From: Actinoplanes ianthinogenes | GTDB taxonomy: Bacteria; Actinomycetota; Actinomycetes; Mycobacteriales; Micromonosporaceae | Reading direction: 5' to 3' | DNA length: 64,000 bases | Assembly: GCF_018324205.1 (NCBI RefSeq) | Contig: NZ_AP023356.1 | Location: 1,612,001 to 1,676,000 of the forward strand | Part shown: positions 17,585 through 26,525 of the stretch, in pieces | How the letters are laid out: every line of letters starts with the position of its first letter | How positions within the stretch are numbered: position 1 is the stretch's first letter | Notes under the pieces: generated by a model | Databases searched by the model: none | Seen by the model: the letters and a program-made list of their open reading frames with translations, nothing else | Told to the model about the DNA's origin: nothing | Made by a program: the position numbers and the translations under genes

Positions 17585-19278
17585 TTGACCGAGATCCGGG
17601 CGATGTCGAGCTGCCCGCGCCAGCCGTCGGCGTACGCGTTCTTCACGTTCTTGCCGTACAGGTAGACGTCCTTCTCGTAGGTCAGCGGGATGACCAGCGC
17701 CAGCTTGCCGATCTTGGCGTCCAGGGCGCCCCAGCGCTGCGCGGCGGCGGCCGGGTCGGTGAGCGCGTTGATCGCGTCGATCTCGGCGTTCACCGCCGGG
17801 TCGTTGTACTGCGCCAGGTTGAAGTTGCCGCCCGCCGTGATGATCTGCCGGCCGTCGAAGATCGGGATCAGGAACGGGCCGCCGGACGGCCAGTCGGCAC
17901 CCCAGGTGGTGAGGACCAGGCCGGGCTGGGTGGCCGGCTTGCCGATCACGTCACGGTAGGTCGCGGCGTCGATCGCGTTCAGCTTGACCGTGACGCCGGC
18001 CTGCTTGAACGCCTCCTGCACGGCGGCCGCCACCTTGGGCCCGACGCCCTCGCTGTCGTCGTTCTCGTGGGTGACCTCGACGGTCAGGTCGGTGAGACCG
18101 GCCTCGGCGAGGACCTGCTTGGCCTTGGCCGGGTCGCCGCTCGCGCCGGCCGGGAAGTAGTCGTAGGGCTGCTGGCCGAGCGCCTTCTGCGGGGGCAGGA
18201 AGGTGGTCGAGGCGCCCTGCACGGCGGAGCCACCGAGGGCGTTGACCACGGAGGTGCGGTTGATGGCGTACGAAAGGGCCTCTCGGACCTTGGGGTTGTC
18301 GAACGGCGCCTTCTTGGTGTTGAAGGCGAGGTAGAGCGTCGACGGGAACTCGCCGCGGGTGACCCGCTTGTCGAGCTCGGAGCCGGTGCCCAGCTGAGCG
18401 AGCTGTTCCGGGCCGACGACCGCGTCGGTGGTGACCGCGTTGGCGTCCTGGCCGGCGCCGGTGACCAGCCGCTGGTTGATCACCGCGGCGTCCAGCCCGG
18501 AGGTCACCTCGATCCGGTCCGGGCAGGCGTACCGGAGCTCGTCGATCTTGGTCGACCAGTTCTTGTTGCGGACCAGGACCAGGGACTTCTTCGGCTCGTA
18601 GGACTCCACCTGGTACGGCCCGGAGGAGATCGGGTGCTTCTCGTAGTCGACGCCGGAGTCCTTGGCCTTCGGGACCGGGGCGAACTGGGTGGCGGTCGCC
18701 AGGTAGGGGAAGTCGCCCTCCGGCTTGCGCAGCTTGAACACGATCGTCTTGTCGTCCGGCGTCTCGATCGACTTGATGCCGTCCGGCTGCTTGTACGGCC
18801 CCTGGTAATCGGCCGCGCCCTCCAGCCAGTCACGCAGGTACGGCGCGCCGCCGGGCAGCTCCGGGGCGAACGAGCGCTCGATGCCGTACTTGACGTCCTT
18901 CGAGGTGATCGGCGTGCCGTCCTCGAACTGGATGCCGTCCCGCAGGTGGTACGTCCAGGTCTTGGCGCCGTCGGACGGGGTGCCGAGGTCGGTCGCCAGG
19001 TCCGGCGCCGCCTTGGCGCCGGCCTCGCCGGGCTGCCGGTTGCGGGTGGTCAGCGTGCGGAACAGCAGCGACGGCAGGTTGCCGCCGCCGGAGGTGTAGA
19101 GCCGAGCGGGGTCGAGGTGGTTGATGCCACCCTGGTTGAGCACCGTGAGCGTGCCGCCCTGGCAGGTCGCCGGGTCGAAGGCCGCGCCGGAGGTGGTGGT
19201 GGATCCGTCACCACCACCTCCCTGGCAGCCGGCGAGAAGCACGGTCACGGACAAGACGGCAGGAACCAACTTACGCAT
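17581..19278 (-). CDS. ABC transporter substrate-binding lipoprotein (SBP_bac_5)
   Basis: 565-residue extracytoplasmic solute-binding protein. Lipobox LLAGC at about residues 15-19, then a Gly/Thr-rich linker and a full SBP family 5 domain (HLDPARLYTSGG, KTWTYHLRDGIQFEDGTPITSKDVKYGIERSF, SGPYQVESYEPKKSLVLVRN). It captures the ligand for the downstream DppBC permeases and fused ATPase. It is first in the operon, 35 bases after the GH43 stop; a dyad in that gap suggests its own control. Peptide, nickel or opine-like ligands are all possible. Confidence 0.9.
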   Translation of the reverse strand: MRKLVPAVLSVTVLLAGCQGGGGDGSTTTSGAAFDPATCQGGTLTVLNQGGINHLDPARLYTSGGGNLPSLLFRTLTTRNRQPGEAGAKAAPDLATDLGTPSDGAKTWTYHLRDGIQFEDGTPITSKDVKYGIERSFAPELPGGAPYLRDWLEGAADYQGPYKQPDGIKSIETPDDKTIVFKLRKPEGDFPYLATATQFAPVPKAKDSGVDYEKHPISSGPYQVESYEPKKSLVLVRNKNWSTKIDELRYACPDRIEVTSGLDAAVINQRLVTGAGQDANAVTTDAVVGPEQLAQLGTGSELDKRVTRGEFPSTLYLAFNTKKAPFDNPKVREALSYAINRTSVVNALGGSAVQGASTTFLPPQKALGQQPYDYFPAGASGDPAKAKQVLAEAGLTDLTVEVTHENDDSEGVGPKVAAAVQEAFKQAGVTVKLNAIDAATYRDVIGKPATQPGLVLTTWGADWPSGGPFLIPIFDGRQIITAGGNFNLAQYNDPAVNAEIDAINALTDPAAAAQRWGALDAKIGKLALVIPLTYEKDVYLYGKNVKNAYADGWRGQLDIARISVK

Positions 19279-19287
19279 GGCCGTTAA

Positions 19288-19304
19288 CCTATCTTACCGA
19301 TAGG
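19288..19304. promoter_or_regulatory. dyad CCTATC-N5-GATAGG upstream of the ABC operon
   Basis: Perfect 6-bp arms around TTACC, flanked by TTAA on both sides, in the 35-base gap between the GH43 stop and the binding-protein start. The arms are too short for a terminator; it is an operator-like site 9 bases upstream of the start codon. Confidence 0.4.
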
Positions 19305-19313
19305 CTTTAAGCA

Positions 19314-21524
19314 CTATGCGGCCGCGAACGTTGTGACGTAGTCGAACGACGCCGTGGCGCCGGTCGCGTTCATCGAGACCAACCCGATCCGGTACGCCCC
19401 GGTGTGCGGCTGCGTCCACACCCCGCCCCAGGTCCACGTGACGCCGTCCACACTGGACGCCGCGCGCACCTCGTCCTCGTCGTTCGCCGCGTCGTAGTGG
19501 TACCGCAGCCGCAGCCAGGTGGTCCCGGCCGCCGGCCCGCCGAACATCGGCGCGTTCGCCACCCCGGTCCCCCGCGGCCCCTCCTTGCCGAACTCCACCT
19601 GATGCGTCACCTCGCTCGTCCCGGCCAGCGGCAGCACCGAGTGCGCGAGCTTGAAGTACTTGTCGTCGTTCTGGTACAGCAGCAGCCCGGCCTGCTGGTT
19701 GCCGCGGGTCCCGTCGAAGGTCAGCTTGGTCTCCACCGTGAAGTCACCCGCCGGCGCGTCACGGACCAGCACCGACGCGGTGTTGGTGCCGGTGTACAGC
19801 TCGGCCGCCTGGGTCGGCCAGACCAGCGCGTTCCCGGTCGGCGTGGTGTCGTTGCGGCCGCGGATCCAGCTCCACGCCGGGTCGGTCCCGGAGAAGTCGT
19901 CCGAGTACTCCGGCAGGGGCGCGCCCGGTTGCGGGTCGGCGACCCGCTGGGTGACCGGGCGATGGAGCGGCGCGGCGCCGAGGTTGTCCGCGGCGGCGCC
20001 GGCCGCGGTGGCCGCCGCGCCGATCCTCCCGGTGGTCGGTACCGTGCCGGGCAGCGTCAGCGCCACGGTCGCGACCGCGTCCCGCAGCCGGTCCGCGGAG
20101 ACCTCCACGGTCAGGTTCCGGCCGCGCCGCTCCGCGGCCACGGTGTGCCAGGTGGCGAAGGAGAATCCGGACGGCAGGACCGCTGTCCGATCAGAACGGA
20201 TGCCCTGTACGGTCACCGCCACGTCCAGCCGCCGGGTGGCCTGGTCGAGCCAGGCGACGACATGGTTCTGCGGGTCGGTGTAGGAGATGACCAGACCGGC
20301 TCCGGAGCGCAGGTCGCCCTCCACGCGTACGTCGCCGGACGCGGCCCGGGTGCTCAGCGAGAAGGACGCCTTCGCCGCGGTCAGGTACTCGCCGGAGTCC
20401 GGGTCGGTGGCCGTCGGCCAGGTCGTGTCCCAGCCGGTGCTCCGGTCCACCGTCCACGTGCTGACCGGCGCGGTCTGCGCGGTCTCGGACGCGCCGGCGC
20501 CGGCCCGGACCACCGGCCAGCCGCCGATCCAGTCCAGCCGGTCGATCATCAGCGGCCGCCGGGTGAGGTTCAGGGTGGCCCCGTTCGCGCCGGTGACCGG
20601 CGGGAAGTCCGGATCGCCCGCCGGGATCGCGTGGTAGACCAGCCAGTCCTGCCCGGCCAGATCGGTCGCGAGAGCGTTGTGGCCCGGCCCGATCCAGCGG
20701 TTGCCGTTCGCGGCGAGGACGATGCCGTCCTTGCTGGTCAGGGACATCAGGTCGAGGCCGCTCGGGGTCAGGAACGGCCCCCGCGGGCTGGTCGAGCGGC
20801 CCACCTTGACGGTGTATCCGCTGAAGGCGCCGTCGCAGCAGCCCGCGTCGGAGAAGAACAGGTAGTAGTAGCCGTCGCGGCGCACCACGAACGAGCCCTC
20901 GGCCCGCCGGCCCCGGCCGACCTGGGTGACCGCGCCGACCCGGCCGGTGGCGTCCGCGGTCAGCTGCTGCACGCAGAGCGTGTCGTAGCTGCCCCAGTAC
21001 AGATAGTTCGTGCCGTCCGCGTCGGTGAACAGCGCCTGGTCGATGGTGCCGGTCGGGCAGCCGCTGCCGGACGGCGTGACCAGCAGCCCGTGGTCGGTCC
21101 ACGGGCCGGTCGGGGTCGCGCCGGTGAGCAGCGCGATCCCGCCGTTGGAGAGCGCGTAGGTCAGGTGGTAGCTGCCGTCGAGATAGCGGATGTCCGGCGC
21201 CCAGGCACGGGTGCCCGCCGCCCAGTAGGACGGCTTGACGGTGATCGCGTCTTTCCGGTAGGTCCAGTGGACCAGGTCGGGCGAGGAGAGGATCGGCAGG
21301 ATGTGCTCGCCGGTCTCCCCCTTGCTGTTGAAGATCGGGTTGGTGGTGCCGTAGGCGTACCAGACGCCGTCCTTGCCGCGGATCACCGCCGGATCCGGGA
21401 AGGTGTCGACCGTTCCGGCGCTGACCGGATTGGTGTACGTGACGGTGGCGGCCTGCGCTGCGGCAGGCGTCGTCAGGCCGGCCAGCAGCGTCGCCGCGAC
21501 CGCCAGGCAAGCGCGTAATTTCAT
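19314..21524 (-). CDS. secreted glycoside hydrolase family 43-type enzyme
   Basis: 736 residues. A Sec signal (residues 1-26, ending AQA) is followed by a five-bladed propeller GH43 domain. The catalytic set is visible: base Asp44 in FPDPAVI, pKa-modulating Asp162 in GTIDQALF and acid Glu209 in RRAEGSF. Two beta-sandwich regions follow; the last, from about residue 545 (DDFSGTDPAWSWIRG), resembles the concanavalin-like C-terminal domain of beta-xylosidases/arabinanases. It should cleave arabinan, xylan side chains or similar plant polysaccharides outside the cell. It sits just upstream of the ABC operon on the same strand. Confidence 0.88.
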   Translation of the reverse strand: MKLRACLAVAATLLAGLTTPAAAQAATVTYTNPVSAGTVDTFPDPAVIRGKDGVWYAYGTTNPIFNSKGETGEHILPILSSPDLVHWTYRKDAITVKPSYWAAGTRAWAPDIRYLDGSYHLTYALSNGGIALLTGATPTGPWTDHGLLVTPSGSGCPTGTIDQALFTDADGTNYLYWGSYDTLCVQQLTADATGRVGAVTQVGRGRRAEGSFVVRRDGYYYLFFSDAGCCDGAFSGYTVKVGRSTSPRGPFLTPSGLDLMSLTSKDGIVLAANGNRWIGPGHNALATDLAGQDWLVYHAIPAGDPDFPPVTGANGATLNLTRRPLMIDRLDWIGGWPVVRAGAGASETAQTAPVSTWTVDRSTGWDTTWPTATDPDSGEYLTAAKASFSLSTRAASGDVRVEGDLRSGAGLVISYTDPQNHVVAWLDQATRRLDVAVTVQGIRSDRTAVLPSGFSFATWHTVAAERRGRNLTVEVSADRLRDAVATVALTLPGTVPTTGRIGAAATAAGAAADNLGAAPLHRPVTQRVADPQPGAPLPEYSDDFSGTDPAWSWIRGRNDTTPTGNALVWPTQAAELYTGTNTASVLVRDAPAGDFTVETKLTFDGTRGNQQAGLLLYQNDDKYFKLAHSVLPLAGTSEVTHQVEFGKEGPRGTGVANAPMFGGPAAGTTWLRLRYHYDAANDEDEVRAASSVDGVTWTWGGVWTQPHTGAYRIGLVSMNATGATASFDYVTTFAAA

Positions 21525-21541
21525 GCCGGGAAGCTAGGACT

Positions 21542-21566
21542 GGGTCAATTCTTCCAGCAATGACCC
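21542..21566. promoter_or_regulatory. dyad GGGTCA-N13-TGACCC upstream of GH43
   Basis: Perfect 6-bp inverted arms 18 bases upstream of the GH43 start codon, a plausible repressor operator. No matching regulator is next to it. Confidence 0.3.
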
Positions 21567-21582
21567 GGCATATTCACATCCG

Positions 21583-21927
21583 TTACACCTGATCCGGGGC
21601 GGTCACCGGCTGGGACACGTCCCAGTGTTCGACGATCAGGTCGCCGGCGAAGCGCCAGACGTCGACGACGGCCTCGCCGAGCCCGCCCTCGGGCGGGATC
21701 AATTGGTAGTGGGCCACCACGAAGACGTCGTCGGCGATCACCCGCTTGAGATCGATGGTCGAGTTCACCAGCGGGCCGTTCTTGGTGAACTCGATCCAGG
21801 CGTCCCTGTCCCGCGGGCTGCCCGGGTCGTGGTTGACGAAGTCCGCGCCGATCACCTCGTCCTGCACGTCGAGGTCACCGGCGGCGAACCGGCCGAACGC
21901 GTCCAGGAAGATGTCCTTGATGGTCAT
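21583..21927 (-). CDS. SnoaL/NTF2-like small protein
   Basis: 114-residue NTF2-fold protein of the SnoaL-like ester-cyclase type: start MTIKDIFLDAFGRFAAGDLD, then FVNHDPGSPRDRDAWIEF, HYQLIPPEGG and the end VDVWRFAGDLIVEHWDV. These are classic for small polyketide-cyclase-like proteins, many of which are enzymes or ligand binders of unknown role. No polyketide genes are nearby. ATG 21927; weak ribosome binding site. Probably a single gene. Confidence 0.8.
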   Translation of the reverse strand: MTIKDIFLDAFGRFAAGDLDVQDEVIGADFVNHDPGSPRDRDAWIEFTKNGPLVNSTIDLKRVIADDVFVVAHYQLIPPEGGLGEAVVDVWRFAGDLIVEHWDVSQPVTAPDQV

Positions 21928-22202
21928 GCCCGCACCATGGCACCGATCCGCCCGGCCCGTCGATTACCCCCGCGGTAACCACGACCTATAGCACCAGGTC
22001 CGGGTCGCGCGCGGCAGAATCGGACATTTCTGCCCGGAAAGCCGGGCGGGTGATGCGCCAATCGGACAAATGGCGGGTACCCGTGAGCGGGTCGAGTGGC
22101 GATATCACGGAATCCGGACCTGCCGAAACGTACGTTTCCTCTCGGCGCACCGGTCATTTCCGGGCGCATTTCCCATTCACTTTTCACTGCTGGAGGACAT
22201 CG

Positions 22203-22835
22203 ATGCTGAGCACCATCACCGCGGGCGCCCTGCTGGTCTCCACCCTGGCCGGCACCCCGGCCACGGCGTGGCACGGCGCCCCGCCACCGTTGGACAAGAT
22301 GGTCATCGACGTCGTCACGACGAACGGCTCCGGCTGTCCGGACAAGACCGCGAAGGTGACGGTCTCGCCGGACAACACCGCGTTCACCGTCACCTACAGC
22401 GACTTCATCGCCCAGGTCGGCCCGGACGCCGGGCCCACCGACTTCCGGAAGAACTGCCAGATGGCCCTCAACGTGCACGTACCGCAGGGGTACACCTACG
22501 CGGTCGCCGGCGCCGACTATCGGGGCTTCGGGCACCTGGAATCCGGCGCGACCGGCTCCGAGACCGCGTTCTACTACTTCCAGGGCGAGTCGCACACCAC
22601 CCGCATCAAGCACGACTTCAGGGGCTGGATGGACACCGACTGGCAGCACACCGACCGGGTCGAGGTCGGCTCGCTCTCCTTCCTGCCCTGCGGCGAGCAG
22701 CGTTACCTCAACGTCAACACCGAACTGCGGGTCAACGCCGGCACCTCGTCCCGCAAGACCACCAGCTTCCTCACCATGGACTCCTCCGACGCCAGCCTGG
22801 AGACCGTCTACCACGTCTCCTGGCTCAAGTGCTGA
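22203..22835 (+). CDS. secreted DUF4360 protein
   Basis: 210 residues with a signal peptide ending near TPATA. The domain matches DUF4360: NGSGCPDKTAKVTVSPDNTAFTVTYSDF, FRKNCQMALNVHVPQGYTYAV, four to five conserved Cys and a C-terminal HVSWLKC. The family occurs as small secreted proteins in actinomycetes and fungi, function unknown. Start ATG 22203 is chosen over upstream frames because GGAGG lies 6 bases before it. Monocistronic by appearance, convergent with the MFS gene. Confidence 0.85.
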   Translation: MLSTITAGALLVSTLAGTPATAWHGAPPPLDKMVIDVVTTNGSGCPDKTAKVTVSPDNTAFTVTYSDFIAQVGPDAGPTDFRKNCQMALNVHVPQGYTYAVAGADYRGFGHLESGATGSETAFYYFQGESHTTRIKHDFRGWMDTDWQHTDRVEVGSLSFLPCGEQRYLNVNTELRVNAGTSSRKTTSFLTMDSSDASLETVYHVSWLKC

Positions 22836-22890
22836 CCGATTCGGCACAGGTCCGCGGGCCCGCGCTTCGGCGTCCGGCAGACCGGTTTTC

Positions 22891-22904
22891 GGTACGCCCG
22901 GAGC
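22891..22904. repeat. dispersed intergenic 14-mer, copy 2
   Basis: GGTACGCCCGGAGC, identical to 26526-26539 and one base off 14097-14110; lies between convergent gene ends. Confidence 0.4.
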
Positions 22905-22924
22905 GTCCCGCCCCCGGGTGACCG

Positions 22925-24220
22925 TCACAACAGCTCGGGCACGCTCTCCCGAACCGGCTCCTCGGGGCCCGGGCGAGCCGGATCTCCGGTCGGGGCGACG
23001 CCGCGCAGCGCCGCCTCGACCCGGCGGTTGCTGGTCATGGTCGCCGTCACCGCGGTCATGGTGAGCAGCAGGAAGGCAGCGGCGAACAGCGGGGTCCGCA
23101 CGTCGAAACTGGCGGCCAGCCAGCCGCCGAGGAAGGCGCCGAACGGGGCGGCGCACATGGCGAGCATCCGGGAGGTGGAGGCGACCCGGCCCATCAGGTG
23201 TGCCGGGACGATCGTCTGCCGCAGCGAGGGGCCGAGCACCATGGTGGCACCCATCCCGGCGCCGCAGACGGCCAGCGCGAGCCCGGCGACGTACGGGTTC
23301 GGCGCGGCGGCCAGCACCAGGATGGCCAGGCCCTCGACCGCGGCTGTGCAGGTCAGCGCGGTGCCGGTGCCCAGCTTCCGGCCGAGGAAGGAGGCGATGC
23401 CCGCGCCGATCAGGCCGCCGGTGGCCTCCGCGGTGAGCAGCAGGCCGAAGCCGAACGTGCCGAGGCCGAGCCGCTCGTGCACGAACAGGGCCAGGACGGT
23501 CTCCACGGCCATGAAGGCGACGTTCCCGACCGCGGGACGCAGCGCGAGGCCGAGCAGCAAGCGGTCCCGGAAGACATACGAGGCGCCGGCCCGGGCCTGC
23601 CGGAGAAGCGACTCGCGGGCCTCCGGCACCGGCCGCGGCATGGCCGGCAGCGACCGCACGAGCAGCGCGGAGACCACGAACGACACCGCGTCGGCCAGCA
23701 GCGGGACCGACCGGCCGAGCGCGAGCAACGCACTACCGGCCGGCGGACCCGCGAAGCCGGCCATGGCGGTCTGGGCGCCGCGCAGACGGGAGTTGGCGCG
23801 CTGCAGGCGCGCCGGGTCCCGGCCGAGCAGATCCGGCAGGTAGGCCGTGGCGGCCGTATCGAAGAAGAGGCCGCCGAGCCCGAGCAGGAACGCGACGGCC
23901 GCCAGCAGCGGAATGCTCAACATGTCGGCCGCGGCCGCGACGGCCGGGACCGCGAGCAGCAGCGCCCGTGCCGCGTCCGCGACCCACATCGTGCGCCGGC
24001 GGTCCCAGCGGTCCACGAGCGCGCCACCGAGCACCCCGAACAGCAGCCAGGGCAGCGTCCCGGCTGCCGTGACGACGGCCAGCGCCATCGGATCCCGCGT
24101 CAGCGTCAACGCGAGCAGCGGCAGCGCCGCGGCCATCACCCCGTCACCGAACGACGACACCGTCTGCGCGGTCCACAGCCGCCCGAACCCCACCGCCAGC
24201 ACCTTCACGTCTCGACTCAC
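22925..24220 (-). CDS. MFS transporter, DHA3/EntS-like
   Basis: 431 residues, 12 predicted helices. The N-terminal RLWTAQTVSSFGDGVMAAALPLLAL and the motif A variant GGALVDRWDRRRTMWVADAARALLL are typical of the DHA3 (macrolide efflux/EntS-like) group. The start is a GTG at 24220 that overlaps the regulator stop (GTGA), so it is translated together with the ArsR-like repressor gene and probably controlled by it. Likely an efflux pump for an unknown toxic or signalling compound. Confidence 0.87.
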   Translation of the reverse strand: MSRDVKVLAVGFGRLWTAQTVSSFGDGVMAAALPLLALTLTRDPMALAVVTAAGTLPWLLFGVLGGALVDRWDRRRTMWVADAARALLLAVPAVAAAADMLSIPLLAAVAFLLGLGGLFFDTAATAYLPDLLGRDPARLQRANSRLRGAQTAMAGFAGPPAGSALLALGRSVPLLADAVSFVVSALLVRSLPAMPRPVPEARESLLRQARAGASYVFRDRLLLGLALRPAVGNVAFMAVETVLALFVHERLGLGTFGFGLLLTAEATGGLIGAGIASFLGRKLGTGTALTCTAAVEGLAILVLAAAPNPYVAGLALAVCGAGMGATMVLGPSLRQTIVPAHLMGRVASTSRMLAMCAAPFGAFLGGWLAASFDVRTPLFAAAFLLLTMTAVTATMTSNRRVEAALRGVAPTGDPARPGPEEPVRESVPELL

Positions 24221-24828
24221 TGCCCATCCCCCGCCGTCTGCTCGCCCGTCGTCTGCTCGCCCTGCGCCTGCTCGTTCTCCGCCGGCTCACCCTCCGCCTG
24301 CTCACCCTCGGCCGACCCGCCGAACGACGGTCGGAACAGTGCGAAGACGAGCGACACGTCCGGCAGCGACGGATCGGACAGCGCCCGGTACTCGTCCGCC
24401 AGCGCCGCCAGCCGCGCCCCCAGCTCCGCGAACTGCTCGTCGGTCAGCCGCAGGTGCGACATCTTGACCTGCCGCGCACCGTCCGGCGCGGTCTCCAGGT
24501 CCGCGACCGCGTTGCGCAGCAGCACATCCGGCTGCCCCGGCGCCGGATCCGGCAGCGCGATCGACCGCGCGGCCATCGCGTAGTACCGCTCGACGACCCC
24601 CCGGACCTTCCGCGTCCGCACCACCCGCACCAGGCCGGCCCGCTCCAGCAGCCGGACGTGATAGCTGGAACTCCCTTTCGCCAGCCCCACCCGGCCGGCG
24701 ATCTGCGTGATCGTCGCCGGCTCGAACCGCAGCACCGCCATGATCCGGTGACGGGTCAGGTTGGAGACCGCTCGCAACTGCTCGTCAGTAGTGACATGAA
24801 ACGTCTCGGGAAGGTCATCCTCAGGCAC
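24217..24828 (-). CDS. ArsR-like winged-helix transcriptional regulator
   Basis: 203 residues starting at GTG 24828, which has TTGGAGC just upstream; longer starts lack homology. The winged helix-turn-helix spans about residues 15-85 (LRAVSNLTRHRIMAVLRFEPATITQIAGRVGLAKGSSSYHVRLLERAGLVRV). The C-terminus is a run of about six Glu/Gln/Gly units (GEQ, GEP, NEQ) encoded by a degenerate 15-bp period, disordered and unusual. It forms an operon with the MFS pump. A perfect dyad 8 bases upstream of the start suggests autorepression. Confidence 0.82.
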   Translation of the reverse strand: MPEDDLPETFHVTTDEQLRAVSNLTRHRIMAVLRFEPATITQIAGRVGLAKGSSSYHVRLLERAGLVRVVRTRKVRGVVERYYAMAARSIALPDPAPGQPDVLLRNAVADLETAPDGARQVKMSHLRLTDEQFAELGARLAALADEYRALSDPSLPDVSLVFALFRPSFGGSAEGEQAEGEPAENEQAQGEQTTGEQTAGDGQ

Positions 24829-24836
24829 GCTCCAAA

Positions 24837-24856
24837 TGGTCAACGATCCTTGACCA
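24837..24856. promoter_or_regulatory. operator-like dyad TGGTCAA-N6-TTGACCA
   Basis: Perfect 7-bp inverted arms immediately upstream of the ribosome binding site of the ArsR-like regulator/MFS operon. The position fits an autorepression site. Confidence 0.5.
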
Positions 24857-25050
24857 TTGCGCAACCCCTTTCCTCCACTGCCGACGGTCGCAGGTTCGAA
24901 CGTTCGACCTGGGTCCCGTCCGGGCAGCGGCGCGGATACGTCGAGTCGGTGACCGATCACCGCCCGGAGGCGCGCGTGACTGCCGAGACGGTCACGCCGG
25001 CGTGGATGCACGAGCAGGTCACGGCCGAGCGGCGAGAATTCCGTCCGTCG

Positions 25051-25788
25051 CTAGGGGCGGAGGTGGGTCTCGAAGCCGATCCGGTCGCCCCGGTACAGCG
25101 AGCGGACCCGTTCGATCGGGCGGCCCTCCCCGTCCGACGAGACGCGCTGCATGAGCAGCATCGGCTGGGCCGGGTTGGTGTCCAGCAGCATGGCCTCGCG
25201 CGGGCTGGCCAGGACCGTCTCGATGCGTTCGACCGCCGAGGCGTAGGTCACGGCGTACCGGTCGATCATGTGCTGGTAGAGCGAGCCGGTGCCGTCGTAG
25301 CCGTCCATCAGGCCCGGGAACCGGGCGACCGGGAGGTACGTGCTCTCCAGCCCCAGCGGCTCGTCGTCGGCGAGCAGGACCCGCTCCAGGTGCAGGACCT
25401 CGTCGGTGGCGGCGATGCCCAAGTCGGCGCCGAGAGCGGCGGCCGGCACGGTCTCCACAGTGACCACCCGGCGGCCGGGGCTGCGGCCCATCTCCCGCAG
25501 CGCCTCCGTGTAGCTGCGCAGCGCGAGCGGCTGCACCAGCTTGGGCGGGGCCACGAAGGTGCCACGACCCCGGTACGCCCGCAGCCGCCCCTCCATCGTC
25601 AGCTCGCTGATCGCCTGCCGCAGGGTGGAGCGGGCCACCCCGTACGCCACCGCCAGGTTCCGCTCAGCGGGGAGCAGCGCCCCCTCGCCGAGCTCCGCCA
25701 GCAGGTTGAGCAGCTGGCTCTTGACCACGTAGTACTTGGGGACCCGACCGTGCTCGGGGATGCCCCCACGAACCGCTTCGACCGTCAC
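25051..25788 (-). CDS. GntR/HutC-family regulator, DasR-like
   Basis: 245 residues: GntR winged helix (about 15-80, LLPAERNLAVAYGVARSTLRQAISELTMEGRLRAYRGRGTFVA) followed by a UTRA ligand domain. The match to DasR runs through VPKYY, the SYTEALREMG, LESTYLPVARFPGL and RVRSLYRGDR segments. DasR controls N-acetylglucosamine and chitin genes with glucosamine-6-phosphate as ligand; this is probably a paralogue because no amino-sugar genes adjoin it. GTG start at 25788. Target is unknown. Confidence 0.85.
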   Translation of the reverse strand: MTVEAVRGGIPEHGRVPKYYVVKSQLLNLLAELGEGALLPAERNLAVAYGVARSTLRQAISELTMEGRLRAYRGRGTFVAPPKLVQPLALRSYTEALREMGRSPGRRVVTVETVPAAALGADLGIAATDEVLHLERVLLADDEPLGLESTYLPVARFPGLMDGYDGTGSLYQHMIDRYAVTYASAVERIETVLASPREAMLLDTNPAQPMLLMQRVSSDGEGRPIERVRSLYRGDRIGFETHLRP

Positions 25789-25849
25789 CGCCCCGATGAT
25801 AGGGCGATCGGATCAGCCGATCCCCAGGTCGCCATCGGTCCGGACCAAT

Positions 25850-26434
25850 CTACGACCGGCGGCGCCGGAGGACGACGAATCCGGCCGCTCCGGCGAGCGC
25901 CAGGATGCCGATCCCGGCGGCGAGCCCCAGCCACGGCCCGTTGCCGTCGTCGCTGACCGGCTCGGCCGCGACGGTGGCCGCCGCGCTGGTCGCGGCCGGT
26001 GCGGTGGTCGGATCGGCGCTGGCCGGCGCGGTGGTCGGATCGGCGCTGGCCGGCGCCGAGGTGGCGGCCGCCACGGGATCCGCCACGGTGAACTTGTAGG
26101 AGCTCTTGGTCACGTGCCCGTCCTCCGCGGCCACCTGATAGGCGACCGTGTACACGCCGTTGGCAAGCGGCTCGGTGAACGTCAGCGAGATGGTCGCGCC
26201 GTTGATCGTCGCCGGTGACTGCGCCGGGACCGACCCGTCCGCGCCGGTCACCGACAGTTTGGTGGAGTCCGGCAGCTTCTCCAGGAACTTGAGTTTCACC
26301 CCCGCCGGCGCCTTCTTCAGGGTCGCGTTCTTGGCCGGCGCCGCCTCGACCAGCGCATTGTGCGCCCACGCGGGCGCGGCCGGGATCAGCAGGGTCAGCA
26401 CGGCGGCGAGGGCGAGCAGGAGGCGTTTCGTCAT
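25850..26434 (-). CDS. copC: CopC/YobA-type copper-binding membrane protein
   Basis: 194 residues. Signal peptide ends at AWA and the mature protein begins with His, as in CopC, where the N-terminal His ligates Cu(II). The CopC beta-barrel follows (EAAPAKNATLKKAPAGVKLKFLEK, SPATINGATISLTFTEPLANGVYTVAYQVAAEDGHV with a second His), then an Ala/Pro/Thr linker with a 9-residue tandem repeat and a C-terminal membrane anchor plus RRRR. CopD is not present nearby. It probably handles copper at the cell surface. Confidence 0.88.
   Translation of the reverse strand: MTKRLLLALAAVLTLLIPAAPAWAHNALVEAAPAKNATLKKAPAGVKLKFLEKLPDSTKLSVTGADGSVPAQSPATINGATISLTFTEPLANGVYTVAYQVAAEDGHVTKSSYKFTVADPVAAATSAPASADPTTAPASADPTTAPAATSAAATVAAEPVSDDGNGPWLGLAAGIGILALAGAAGFVVLRRRRS
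26001..26054. repeat. 27-bp tandem repeat in copC linker
   Basis: Two exact adjacent copies of a 27-base unit (26001-26027, 26028-26054) encode two nine-residue units of the Ser/Ala/Pro/Thr linker before the membrane anchor. Confidence 0.8.
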
Positions 26435-26525
26435 GGCGTCAGTAGATCTCTCTCTCCAGGTTGCCAGTTAGTCGGCCCGGACCGCCGATTGGTTCCGGCG
26501 ACATTCAAGATCAAAACCGGATTCG

